The notes beneath the pieces were generated by a model. It saw nothing but the letters and a program-made list of their open reading frames with translations, did no database searches and was not told where the DNA came from. The translations under genes and the position numbers were made by a program. Below, in pieces: positions 10,901 to 21,463 of a DNA stretch of 64,000 bases; the stretch's first letter is position 1; the number at the start of each line of letters is the position of its first letter. Where the stretch lies: the NCBI GenBank assembly GCA_021495925.1, contig JAKEKT010000004.1, positions 678,942 through 742,941 of the forward strand. Reading direction: 5' to 3'. The DNA comes from Diplodia intermedia. Taxonomy: Eukaryota; Ascomycota; Dothideomycetes; Botryosphaeriales; Botryosphaeriaceae.

Positions 10901-11789
10901 GCCTCCCTGTGGTTAGCACGGAATCGCCATTATCGGGAATTTTGTCCTGGTCGTCGTACAGCTCCAGCTCCTCATAGTACGCATCGTACAGAACTTCAAG
11001 CTCCTCCTCGATTGCCGTTCGCTTCCGACCGCAGACGGTGCAGCTGCACGAGTGCTTTTGCTGCTCCTTCATCTTGCGCAGGACCGCCTCCTTCTCAATC
11101 TTGACCAACGACTTGCGCTCCTCCTCTCCGAGTGACAGCCAGAACTCCCTGATCCTCTCACGCTCTTCTTGCGTCGACGTGTTCCATATGCGGTCCCTAG
11201 AGGTCGAGCTGCGCATCGAGCGAAACGCGGGATTGGACAACGGCGGGGGTGGTGGGGGCGGAGGTGGATGCGCGCCCGCGTGGGCGAGCATGCCCGAGGA
11301 GCTTCCGCTCGGTATATCGTAGGGTTGTGTCTGCGCATCCAAAGGCATTGCCCGCTTCTTCTTCTTCTTCTTCTTGGCCTTGTTGGACAAAGCGGCATCC
11401 GCAGGGTGGCCGTTCGCCGTCGGCGCTCCGTCGTAGTGGTACGCATAGGTGGTGACCTCGTCATCCGTGTAATACAAGTCCTCGTTGTCGCCGGCATCGA
11501 AGTGCTCCGTGTCGTCGAGCTCGTCGTCGTATTCTAACGCGTGCTGGGGGTCAGGCTGAGATACATGGCCATTGTGCACGGCTCTCTGGGCGTGCGGCAC
11601 GTTGCCATTCCGCAGGCTGGGGTTCGGCGGCTGCTGGTCGTCCTGCTGCTGCTGCTGCTGCTTCGCGGCGAGCTTCGCGCGACGCTTCGCCTTCTTGCGA
11701 TTGACGCTGGGATTGCCGGGCGGCGCTGCGCCAGTGAGCACGCCGTTGCTGGGCGCAGGCGCGCCGGGGTGTGCTTTCAGGTTGGCCAT
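7974..11789 (-). CDS. NST1: NST1-like stress response protein
   Basis: NST1 is a large coiled-coil fungal protein linked in yeast to salt tolerance and to the splicing factor Msl1. Minus-strand exons are 11789-10655, 10589-10327 and 10277-7974, with introns of 65 bp (GTCGGT...CTAGCAG) and 49 bp (GTTAGG...TTCTAACAAGCATCAG). Together they encode 1,233 residues in one closed frame. Order: basic and poly-Q N-terminus, acidic tracts, a conserved IREFWLSLGEEERKSLVKIE block with CSCTVCGRKR, then GRRMFQIFAARMFEQRVL, a Lys/Glu/Arg/Ala-rich coiled coil of about 200 residues, a Pro/Gly/Met-rich region and a C-terminal CQACKQL...DICETEGD block. Reading through the second intron gives a premature stop. 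The intron is supported because splicing restores family sequence on both sides. Confidence 0.9.
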
Positions 11790-12755
11790 GTGCGTAGTGG
11801 CGGCGTCGGGAGCAGACCTAGCGCGCAGGTGGCGGATTAGAGAGGCGTTCGGGCAGGCGCGGGGAGCGCGTTGTTGGACGAGCTGACGGCGGCCAAAGTG
11901 GTGTTCAAGGGCGCTGGGCTCAACAAGGCCCCTCCACCGGGGCAGAAGGTCACGTACGCGTGCTCGGGAGTGGCAGCTGGAGCTCCGGCGGCGCGGAGAG
12001 CTTCGCTGCAGGAGACCTTGGTGCGGGGGATCGCGGGTTGCTCGGAGCTCTAAGGCGGCAGTGGTGGTGTTGCGGCGGCGTCAAAGAGCGTGTGCATCAT
12101 CCAGTAGGTCAAGGTGCTGCGGTCGGATCGCAAGGCCGGCGGCGTTAATCCGGCTGCCGGGGCCTGCCTAGAAGCAGCGAGGCGGCTGTCCATGCGTCGC
12201 TGCTGTGCCCTGCCTCACTTCCATCCTCGTATCTCAGCACATTTCTTCGCGCTGCTTCTCCTTGCAGCTCCGTCTGCCGGCCGCACCACCGCCCTCCCCG
12301 TATATACCAGCCTCGTTCCGCGCCATTGCACCCCAAAGCTCCCTCGCCGCCCGCCCTCGCCGACCGCGCCCTCGCTCACCACACCCGCCCGCTCCCCGTG
12401 AACGCTCGCAGACACCGTCCCCGGCTGCCTGGCCCACCCCCCGAGCCGCATTTGCTCCCAATCGCCCGCTGCCGCGCTTCGTTCGTCGTCCGTTTGCCGC
12501 GACCGCCCGCCTGCTGCGACCGCCCGCCTCGCCTGAGCGCTGCCGCCGGCCTCACGTCCTCAACAACGCCGCGAGCACCGAAGATACCCCAACCAGTACA
12601 CTGTTTACGGCTTCCGCTGTCCAACACCAGGCGCATCCAGCACCGCGCCCGTCAGAGCTACATCGCCTCACTCGCACCGTAGGAGGCGTCGCTGTCCGCG
12701 CCCCACCACTTCTCCGTATCGTTGCCCGGAGCCCGTCAGGGGACAATCAGCAGAC
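11790..12755. other. Divergent promoter and 5' UTR region, NST1 / Rho2
   Basis: 966 bp between start codons. From about 12200 to 12700 the plus strand is strongly C/pyrimidine-rich with no supported ORF, typical of a filamentous-fungal 5' leader. Overlapping ORFs here are products of high GC. Confidence 0.5.
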
Positions 12756-13923
12756 ATGGCCCAGCAAAACGCCCAGGATGCTCATGTCATGAGAAGGTAC
12801 GCAAATCCGGTGCATTCCCAACCAGTTTCATCAAGGTGCCGCACGGAGTCTTGGAGATCGGCGGCGCTATGCCTCCGCTTGCCTCGCTTTCGAGCCTCGT
12901 AATTCCTGCGCGCCGGCGTTCTGCCTCTCCCGTCACGTTTGCGGCCCCCTATCCGACTCCATTCCCATTGCCGGGTGTGGAGAGCTGCGCCTCGTAGCTT
13001 TCCAACCCTAAACGAGGCGAGGGAAGATCGCGTGCATTGGCGTTCGCGATCCGAGCCTCAGGCAACCAAAAATAGACCACGCTTCCTGGGATTCGCCGTC
13101 GCACCTTTATTCCCTTAGCCGCGATTACCAACCAGCCTACTCCTTGTCCTCGTCGCACTACCTCGCCTTTCCACCCGCCAAATTTCCAGTATGCTGCACC
13201 GTGTAACCTGCTGACGCTGGCTGCCTTGCGTAGAAAATTAGTTATTATCGGCGACGGTGCATGTGGAAAGACCAGTTTACTCAGCGTCTTCACTTTGGGA
13301 TACTTCCCCACTGTAAGTTCTAGACCCGCCTTCTCCGATTGACGTAAGACCAATGACTGATAAGTGCGCAGAGATATGTAAGTCACACGCGTCACCGGGC
13401 TGACGAATCACGTTTTCGAAGATGTTGACCTTTGCCCAAGGTTCCGACGGTGTTTGAGAACTACGTGACCGACTGCCGGGTCGATGGTAAATCCGTGCAG
13501 CTTGCGCTATGGGATACCGCCGGCCAGGAGGACTATGAGCGTCTACGTCCTCTAGCTTACTCGAAGGCCCACGTTATTCTTATCGGTTACTCCGTGGACT
13601 CGCCAGATTCTCTGGACAACGTCAAGCACAAGTGGGCCGAAGAGGCGAGGGAGCGATGCCCGGACGTCCCGATCATCCTTGTGGGTCTGAAGAAGGATCT
13701 CCGCGATGATCCCCTAGCACAGGAAGAGATGCGGAAGAAGTCGCTGAAATTCACGACCACCAAGGCTGGTAACGACATGAAGGATGAGATCGGCGCCCGC
13801 AAGTACCTCGAGTGCTCTTCGCTTACGGGCGACGGCGTGGACGACGTATTCGAAGCAGCCACTCGCGCAGCATTGCTGTCCGTCGACAAGGCCGAGACCA
13901 GCGGGTGCTGCGTCATTTTGTGA
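12756..13923 (+). CDS. rho2: Rho-family small GTPase, Rho2-like, with a 6-nt microexon
   Basis: A membrane-anchored GTP switch; Rho2 proteins act on cell-wall alpha-glucan synthesis and the cell integrity MAPK route in fission yeast. Proposed exons are 12756-12796, 13234-13312, 13372-13377 and 13441-13923, giving 202 residues. They join MRR to KLVIIGDGACGKTSLL (P-loop), then FPT-RY-VPTVFENY (switch I), DTAGQEDYERLRPLAY (switch II), GLKKDLR and ECSSLTG. The Arg-Tyr pair of switch I comes entirely from the 6-nt exon AGATAT, bounded by GCGCAG and GTAAGT. The first intron is 437 bp, long for this window. The tail ends CCVIL: a CAAX box with Leu (predicted geranylgeranylation) plus an adjacent cysteine suited to palmitoylation, as in Rho2. 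Rho1 or Rho3 is less likely because there is no basic stretch before the CAAX. Confidence 0.85.
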
Positions 13924-14790
13924 TAGACTGATCGAACCAAGAGCGAGGCCGACCTGGTCGCTCTCTTTTTGCATGGGCGGAGTTTTGGTTTTGTACATGC
14001 AGGCGTCCAACCTCACAGCGCTTTCCCCCGGGGTCCTTGTTCATTTCGTCTGTTCAGTTCGTTCTCGTCCGATCAAAATTCTTCGTTTCGTTCCAAGGCA
14101 GCGGTGACGCTTAATGACGGATGATACCATCGATACGCTCCTTTGATATTTGTTTAGCGGCTCGCCTACATTGTTTGTCCGGCTCAGTCCAGTCCAGGTG
14201 CCGTTCGGTCTGGCTGGACCGCATTCTTTGGTAATCCAAGCCTTTTCATCTCAGATTCAAAATTGTGGCCTGGGCCCCGCTGGAGAAAAGGTCAATCTTT
14301 TGATTTGGGTTATTGTATCGTAATTGAGATGCTGCAATAGCTCGTATACGGAAGGGCCTCCTGGTTGCTGGATCAGTTCCAATCTTATCCGTGACATTGA
14401 CACAATTACCACTGAATCCAAGTATACTGCATGTTATTGTTGAGCGTAAAGTCAAGGTATTGCGCATATTCTGGTAAAGGGGTTCAACGGTTGACATTTC
14501 TTAATTGGATCCGGACAGCCAATAGTGCCCTTAACCGCTTTCATTGAATTGCTTTATGGTTCAACAAGCTTGTGCTGGGGACATTCAGCTTGCTTTGGGC
14601 TACAGTCGCTGTCTGGGCCCAGAATGAAGCGTTAGAAGACACCTGGTTTCCTTAGAAATCAACTGGTCAGAAATCCCTCGTTATGTTGTTACAATGAACG
14701 CAGCACCGTTGACTGCTTTTGTACGCTTCTAGCAGCATATTCCCCTTTCCTTTTTACATGTCATGTCCATCTTCAGCCCCCAAGGACCCC
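13924..14790. other. Intergenic, 3' flanks of Rho2 and mL40
   Basis: Convergent 3' region with no supported gene. ORFs are short and have no family features. Confidence 0.5.
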
Positions 14791-15459
14791 TTACCGCTTC
14801 CACTCGTGGTTCCAACCATCCTTCGAAGGGGTATCAACCTGTGGTCTCGCATACTCAATCGGGAAACCGTTCCAGATGCCATCCTTCATCATAGAAGTCC
14901 TGTACAAGCGACCGACATTCTTCGCCGATTCAGGGCCGGGCATGCCATTTTCATCGATCAACCTCAACGCCTCACACGCATTCCGCATCGAGTTGTACTG
15001 CCGCTCAAGCTCGAGCTCCTGCTCGCGGCGCACTTTCCTCTTGAAGAGCATCCAAGCGCGGTGAATGGTCCAATGCCTCAAGGCGCGGAGGCGCGAGAAG
15101 CGGAGCGGACGGGGCGTCTGTGGGTGGAAGAGGTGGTAGCGGATTTGTGCTATTCCGGCAAAAAAAAGATGAGGTCAGCACGCAATCCTTTCTCCGGCAG
15201 TCATGCATTGTTGGAGCCAATTGGCGCTACTGAAAAAAAAAAGGGTCATCTCACTTATCCTCGAATCGATCTTGGGGCCTCTGCGCTTCTTCTGCAGGAC
15301 GGCTGTTGTAGAAAACGGGGTGGCCTGGCTTGTTGCTGCGGGCTGAGCTGCGGCAAGAGGAAGGCGGCCCAGCGCCGGGAAGGCGGGTGCCGGGCGCAGT
15401 CCGAGCGGGCGGAAGACGGGCTGGAAGGCGCGCATGGAGGTTGCGGCTATTCGGCTCAT
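14791..15459 (-). CDS. Mitochondrial large-subunit ribosomal protein mL40 (MRPL28 family)
   Basis: A structural component of the mitochondrial 54S/39S subunit. Exons 15459-15255 and 15149-14791 on the minus strand are separated by a 105-bp intron (GTGAGA...GGAATAG) and encode 187 residues. The N-terminus is Arg/Ala/Pro-rich and amphipathic, fitting a mitochondrial presequence. The body has TQIRYHLFHPQTPRPLRF, then HWTIHRAWMLFKRKVRREQE and LERQYNSMRNACEALRLI, typical of the mL40 group, and ends WNHEWKR. The intron contains a long T tract near its 5' end, and misreading it would truncate the protein. It diverges from phosphoacetylglucosamine mutase with 413 bp between starts. Identification is from recalled family sequence. 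Confidence 0.75.
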
Positions 15460-15872
15460 GGTTGCGGTGCGGGAGGGTGGAGGCGACGAGCTCGTTGACA
15501 GCGGTGCTTTGGCGTCTGCTCGTCGCGGGCAGCATCCATGGCGGAGGCCGACCGGGCCGTCGATTTTTCCCGCGCTGCGGCAGGACGAAGGACGAGCTAT
15601 TTTGGTCGCTCCCTCACCGCCGTCTCAGCCCTACCGGATAGGCGACTGAGACGAGCCTAGCAGAGCGCCCCCCGATCGGCGGACGGGCGCTGTCTGTGTG
15701 CTGCGCGGGTGGAGCTGTTGGCTGGACACCGTTACGTACAGCCCCTCCAGAGACACCCCCTACCTCCTTCCCCGCTGCTCTCTCCACCACCGCCTTCTCT
15801 CCAGCTCTCTCCCTTCTCCCCGCCCTCTCTTCCCCTCCAAACCCTCCTCTCGTTCCCCGCCCCACCGCCACC

Positions 15873-17841
15873 ATGGACCAGAAAATCTTGGAAGCTTCGG
15901 CAAAGCACCCCCAGCCGGGCAAGGTGTTCCAGTATGGCACCGCAGGTGTAAGTCTCACTCAAGGCGCGCGCGCGTCGGTCCGACCAGACCCAGCTGCTAA
16001 AGACGATCGCAGTTCCGCATGAAAGCGTACGTCAACTGAAGCTCCTTGTTCCCCCTCATTGTTGGCCGCCTTGCGCACTGTCAGCATGGAATGAGCGCTG
16101 ACAGGTCTGCCCGCCGCCGCAGCGATCTGCTGGACTCCGTCGTATACCGTGTTGGCCTGCTGGCTGCCCTCCGCTCGAGGAAGCTCAATGGCCAGACCAT
16201 TGGTGTCATGATCACCGCGAGCCACAACCCACCCGAGGACAACGGCGTCAAGCTTGTGGACCCAATGGTACGTGAATCGCACCGAGCTTGGGCGTGAGCG
16301 AGTCAGGCTAACCGCAACACTGAACAGGGCGAGATGCTTGAGGTATGCGCCGTTGCAGCGAACCGCGCAGTTTGCGAACAGTCTATTAATTCCGCTCCCA
16401 GTCTTCGTGGGAAGCTCACGCTACCGTCCTCGCAAACGCCGAGACCGACGAGAAGCTCGTTGAGGCGTATAACAAGCTCGCAGCCGAGCTCAAGGTGAAC
16501 CAGACGGCGCCTGCGAAGGTCATCTTTGCCCGCGACACCCGCGCCTCCGGTTCGAGGCTGGTGGCTTGCCTCGTCGACGCTCTCGAGGCGACGGGCACCG
16601 AATACACCGACCACAAGTTCCTCACTACTCCTCAGCTGCACTACTTGGTCCGCTGTGTGAATACGAAGGGCACTGTGCACGAGTACGGTGAAGCGTCTGA
16701 GAAGGGCTACTACGAGAAGATTGGTGCCGCTCTCAAGAAGGCCCTCAAGCACAGGCAGATCCCCGAGGATGCGCCTGAGGACAAGGGTGTCGTAGTTGAC
16801 TGTGCGAACGGCGTGGGTGGCCCCAAGCTGAGGGAGCTGATCAAGTACCTGCCTGGTCCTGGAGAAAAGGGTATTAAGATCCAGGTCGTCAACGATGATG
16901 TGCACAAGCCCGAGAACTTGAACTCGCAGGTGGGTATCCCCACGATGACCTGGATACCATCCCAAGCTGACATGGAATAGTGCGGTGCCGATTATGTCAA
17001 GACGGGCCAGCGCGCTCCGCCGCAGTCCAAGGCCGGACCGCTGGAGCGCAGTGCATCTCTGGATGGAGATGCTGACCGCATTGTCTACTACTTCAACGAC
17101 AAGGACGGCAAGTTCAACCTCTTGGATGGTGACCGCATTGCTACGCTCGCGGCCTCTTTCATTGGCGATCTGTCTCGCCATGCCGGCCTGGGCGAGCAGC
17201 TCAAGGTTGGTGTTGTGCAGACGGCTTACGCCAACGGTGCTAGCACCAAGTACATCACCTCCGGCCTCAACCTGCCAGTCATTTGCACGCCCACCGGTGT
17301 CAAGCACCTGCACCACGCTGCGCTGCGCTTTGACGTTGGTGTCTACTTCGAAGCCAATGGCCATGGCACCATTGTCTTCTCTCCTGCAGCGCTCAAGACT
17401 ATTGAGAAGCACGAGCCTCAGTCCCCTGCTCAGCACGAGGCCTTGGAGACGCTGCAGGCCCTGACGGATCTGATCAACCAGACAGTTGGAGATGCGCTCT
17501 CGGACCTGCTGGTCGTTGAGGTTATCCTTGCCCACAAGAAGTGGGGACCCGCCGAGTGGCTGCACACTTACAACGATCTGCCTAACCGCTTGGTCCGCGT
17601 TGAGGTCAAGGACCGCAACATCTTCAAGGCGGTTGATGCGGAGCGCAAGCTGGAAAGCCCGGCAGGCATCCAGGAGGAGATCGACAAGCTGGTCGGCAAG
17701 TACAAGCAGGGCAGGTCGTTCGCGCGTGCTAGCGGCACCGAGGACGCGGTGCGCGTTTATGCGGAGGCGGAGACTCGGACCGAAGCGGACGATCTGGCGC
17801 AGAAGGTCGCGAGCCTGGTCAAGCAGTTCGGATCTGCCTAA
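15873..17841 (+). CDS. PCM1: Phosphoacetylglucosamine mutase
   Basis: Interconverts GlcNAc-6-P and GlcNAc-1-P on the way to UDP-GlcNAc for chitin, N-glycans and GPI anchors. Six exons: 15873-15947, 16013-16026 (14 nt), 16123-16267, 16328-16342 (15 nt), 16402-16929 and 16981-17841, all with GT-AG introns of 51-96 bp; the sum is 545 residues, normal for the family. The phosphoserine loop is ITASHNPPEDNGVK with Ser63. The metal loop DGDADR is at residues 287-292. The sugar-binding loop is FEANGHGT and the phosphate-binding loop is RASGTEDAVRVYAEA near the C-terminus. The two tiny exons encode FRMKA (the last codon is shared with exon 3) and GEMLE, both expected at those places in the family. The ATG has a good context (gccaccatgg). 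Confidence 0.93.
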
Positions 17842-18297
17842 TTGAAAAACAACAAAAACGTGGAGGCGGCTCCGCCCGGGTGGGATTTGAGTGGGAATTG
17901 GCGGAGCTTGTCGGCGATTCGAGGTATGACGCAACGCAATGCACTGGAGTATTCCACATGATAGTTTAGAGAAACACAAAAGTTTGTCCTCTGAGCTGGT
18001 GTGCCGCAAGGATTTTAAGATTGATCAACGGCGCGATTGACTGCCCACGGGCGAGTGCGAGCAAATCATAGCGGAGCGTGGCCGAAGAATGCACGCTGAT
18101 GGGCCTACACGTCACCGGCCGACCGCTCTCGGAGCAGGCGGGGAGGGGCATGTGGATCCGCGTGGCGTCTGGAGACAACCCCGCCATCCTCCCCAACAGC
18201 TTGTTCACACCACCTGAAGCTTTCTCTCCTCCTTCCGAACACCTCCTGATCACAGCTAGAGTCCTGCACATAATATCCACGGCCAAAACCCAACACA

Positions 18298-19333
18298 ATG
18301 GCAGACCTCAACCTCCAGGAGATCCATGACTTCCTCATTGAGGTCGCGAAGAAGGCCGGTGAGATGATCACCACGGCCAAACCTTCGACCACGACATCTG
18401 GCGAGAAGAAGAACTGTGAGTGCAGGCTATTTACGACGTGAGGTAGCGATCGAGCGCTGACAGTACTCCCGCCCCGTAGCTGCCGACCTCGTCACCGAAA
18501 CCGACCAGGCCGTCGAGAAGATGGTGTCGACGACGCTGAAGGAGAAGTACCCCTCTTTCTCCTTCATGGGCGAGGAGACCTACAAGCCGGGCGACAAGCT
18601 GACGTCTAACCCCACTGTAAGGCCTTTCCCTACCGCACCCCTCGCCTCTCTACCTGACACCTATGCAACCCTTTCGACCCTTTTTCTTTTTCGCTAACGA
18701 GGTGGATTATCATGCTAGTTCATCGTCGACCCCATCGACGGCACCACCAACTTCGTCCACGGCTACCCCTACGTCTCCATCTCGCTCGGCCTGGCCGTCG
18801 ACCTCATCCCGACCGTCGGCGTCGTCTACAACCCCTTCACGACAACGCTCTACTCGGCCATCCGCGGCGGCGGCGCCTTCCTCAACCGCACCACGCCGCT
18901 GCCTCTCCGCGAGCCCGAGGCGATGAAGGACCTCAGCACGACGGTCGTCTGCGTCGAGTGGGGCTCGGAGCGCACGGGCAACGACTACAAGGTCAAGAGC
19001 GAGACGTTTTCGAAGCTCTGCGCGCGGAAAGAAGAGGGCGGCGCCATGGTGCACGGCCTGCGCAGCTTCGGCAGTGCGGCGCTGAACCTGTGCGGCGTCG
19101 CGTCGGGCGCATTGGATGTCTATTGGGAGGCCGGGTGCTGGCCGTGGGACGTGTGTGCGGGTTGGGTCGTCTTGACGGAGGCAGGGGGCATTGTTGTCGA
19201 TGGAAATCCCGGTGAGTGGAAGCCGAGGGTGGATCAGAGGAGGTATTTGGCGGTGAGGAAGGGCGAGGGGCAGAAGGGGATTGTGGAGGAGTTTTGGGGG
19301 TTCGTGCAGGGGAAGTTTGAGGTGGGGAATTAG
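18298..19333 (+). CDS. Inositol monophosphatase family protein
   Basis: Mg2+-dependent phosphatase releasing myo-inositol from its monophosphate; some fungal paralogues (QutG) sit in the quinate cluster, but no quinate genes are seen here. Exons 18298-18415, 18480-18616 and 18719-19333 with introns of 64 and 102 bp give 289 residues. Metal and catalytic motifs are in order: FMGEETY (Glu pair), VDPIDGTTNFVHGYPY, and WPWDVCAGWVVLTEAGGIV with the terminal metal Asp. Length matches the family (about 270-300). It lies 456 bp after the mutase stop on the same strand. Confidence 0.92.
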
Positions 19334-20072
19334 ATGAGATGGTGTGGAATTGGGAGGCGTAACTGTATAGAGTAAAGGAACAAAAACAAGCTAAATAAGA
19401 GACTGCATAGGTTAACGGCAGTCTAGCTGGATATGCAGCGGTACCAAAAGGTGACGACATGGAACTGGTGCAGTCAGCACATTGAAAGTACGTAAGTCCT
19501 TGACCATGCACTCGGTTCGAGGGTCTGACTAACACTTGGACGGCAGTAGGCAGCGACAAATCTCTGGCTGTTTCACCGGCAAACTGCTTATGGGGTAGCT
19601 ATTCAGAAATGTTTCCTTCACTCTGTTGGATCCACAACGCCCTTTGTGACCCCATCTCTCCCTCCCTTGGTGTGCGGCTCCACTCCCTCGGATCACAGTC
19701 TCAAAAAGAACCGCAAATCCCCGGACCCGCCCCCAAGCCTGAATGGCTGGATGGGCCACGGCCGCTAAAAAGAGTACCCATTTCCGGATTTCTATATCAC
19801 AATATTGGCAATGAGCTCTTCATACTCTTCTCAATCGTCTGTTTCGTCTTCTGTGGCTCGGCGTGGGCATATGATGACGGGAGCATGCACACTGAAGTGC
19901 CATCATATGATTTCCTCAACTAGATCCGGCAGCTAGTACGTCATAGTCTGCCCTGTATTTCATATCTGACTCAACTCCCAGGGTCCTACGGTACTTCCGC
20001 TTGTCTTTGCTGCAGCAGTAGGCAACAATCTGAGGACGTTCGCTTTCTGGTGGCTCGAACGGGGAGCGCGCC
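19334..20072. other. Intergenic, nothing supported
   Basis: The 3' flank of the inositol monophosphatase gene and the upstream side of the relic at 20.1 kb. ORFs at 19609-19923 (+) lack recognisable features. Confidence 0.45.
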
Positions 20073-20743
20073 TTGGTCTGCTCGACCAGCTCATCGGAAG
20101 TACTGCAGTTATCGACGCGATTCAAATGGTGCGACGACGGTGTCACCATCACCACCGAGAACGGCGAACGCTTCACCGCCGGATCGCCTTTGGTGAAGGA
20201 TGAGGACCTCGAAGAAGATGACGACAAAAATCCAGACGGCTGGATTGATATGGACAGAGAAGAAGACACGGTCTATTCGTCTCTACTCGGCGTGCCGCTT
20301 GAGAGCCTGCCAGATCCGTCAACGAAGGACGCCGAAACTTCACAACGTACTGGACGCTCGACTGTAACCACAGAACCATGCAGTCCAACTTCACAGACTT
20401 GTTTAATTACCCGTCTGGTCAACTTTCTACCATTGAGTCCGACCGGCGAATTGGCGATTGGTTAGCTCTGGCAGTCGGTTATGGCGGCACGGTGGAGCCA
20501 GAATGGGGTCCATGGGACCCGTTGACTGTAGCTCCCGTGGCTTGCGCCACACAGCCGGGATGGATGAGGACAGGAACGGGAACGTTTCAGCCTTCGCCAA
20601 TCGAAATCAACGATTCTCTGGGATCCGGCTTTTCTGGGGATCGGGGTGCGCCGGATTTACCGATTCAGGAACAAGAGGAAGAGAAGTGGGAGTCTGAGAT
20701 CCCAACGACCAGGCCCAAATTAGTGAGCCATAAAGCACATTAG
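20073..20743 (+). pseudogene. Frameshifted coding-like relic, family unknown
   Basis: Two overlapping frames look like pieces of one protein. Frame A (about 20073-20335) has an acidic stretch with FKWCDDGVTITTENGERF and PDGWIDMDREED. Frame B (after a stop at 20300, to 20743) has NFTTYWTLDCNHR, FTDLFNYPSGQL and WLALAVGYGG. The likely junction is near 20331-20340, where a one-base difference would join KDAE to NFTTYW; no GT-AG intron of credible size fits there. No ATG opens frame A in the visible ORF. I do not recognise the family. Alternatives are two unrelated chance ORFs or a short unusual intron. Confidence 0.35.
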
Positions 20744-21463
20744 CTTACCACGTCCGGCCGAGCCAGAACAAGGGAACTGCAAGATGCGCCGTGATGCAGC
20801 CAGATGCCGGTTGATGCTCAAAGAAAGCTTTGGAAGAACAGGCCAGATGCGGACAGAAGGAAGGGAAAGGATGACCCCTACAGCAAGCGTAGATCTCGCC
20901 GCCTTGCCGACTTCCCGCGTGGCGAGCCAGTGGCTGCCGGCGGGGCCCAGGGTTGTTTCGAAGCCCGTTGTGGTGGTTGTCAGCTTCTAGCGTTGCCAAA
21001 CGAAGAAAACGAGCTGCAAGTGGGGGAGCGCGGAGGCATGCTCCGGCGCGGAGGCGACCAATGCGAGGCACTTGACCTACGTCAACGACAGGCCCTAGCG
21101 GAGCTACTCGTCAACCGAACTCTATTCCCAGCGCAGCCGGTCTTCTCGCCGTCGAGCCCATCACCTTGGAGTTTATGGACGAGGTCATACGTGTGGGTGG
21201 CCGGGGGATGCTGCCACGCTCTTTTGTGCAATGTGCTTTTCGCGACTTGGTATTACTCCAGCTCGCTCCGGTTTCCGCACTTAAAACCCATCGTTTCCCC
21301 GCACCTTCGCTCTCTGGAAAGGATTCCTTCCGTCACCGAGAGTCTCGCCGTTGGACGCCTTCCCACATGCTTTCATGATACCAACAAGTCTCGATTTAAC
21401 TCTCGCGCTTTCCCCAGCATCTCGCAGCTCACTTCTGCCCGTCTCCATCATCACCCACCCACC

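Noticed and set aside
16303..18009. 568-codon minus-strand ORF opposite phosphoacetylglucosamine mutase
   Set aside because: Spans the mutase exons and introns in antisense and shows no family features.
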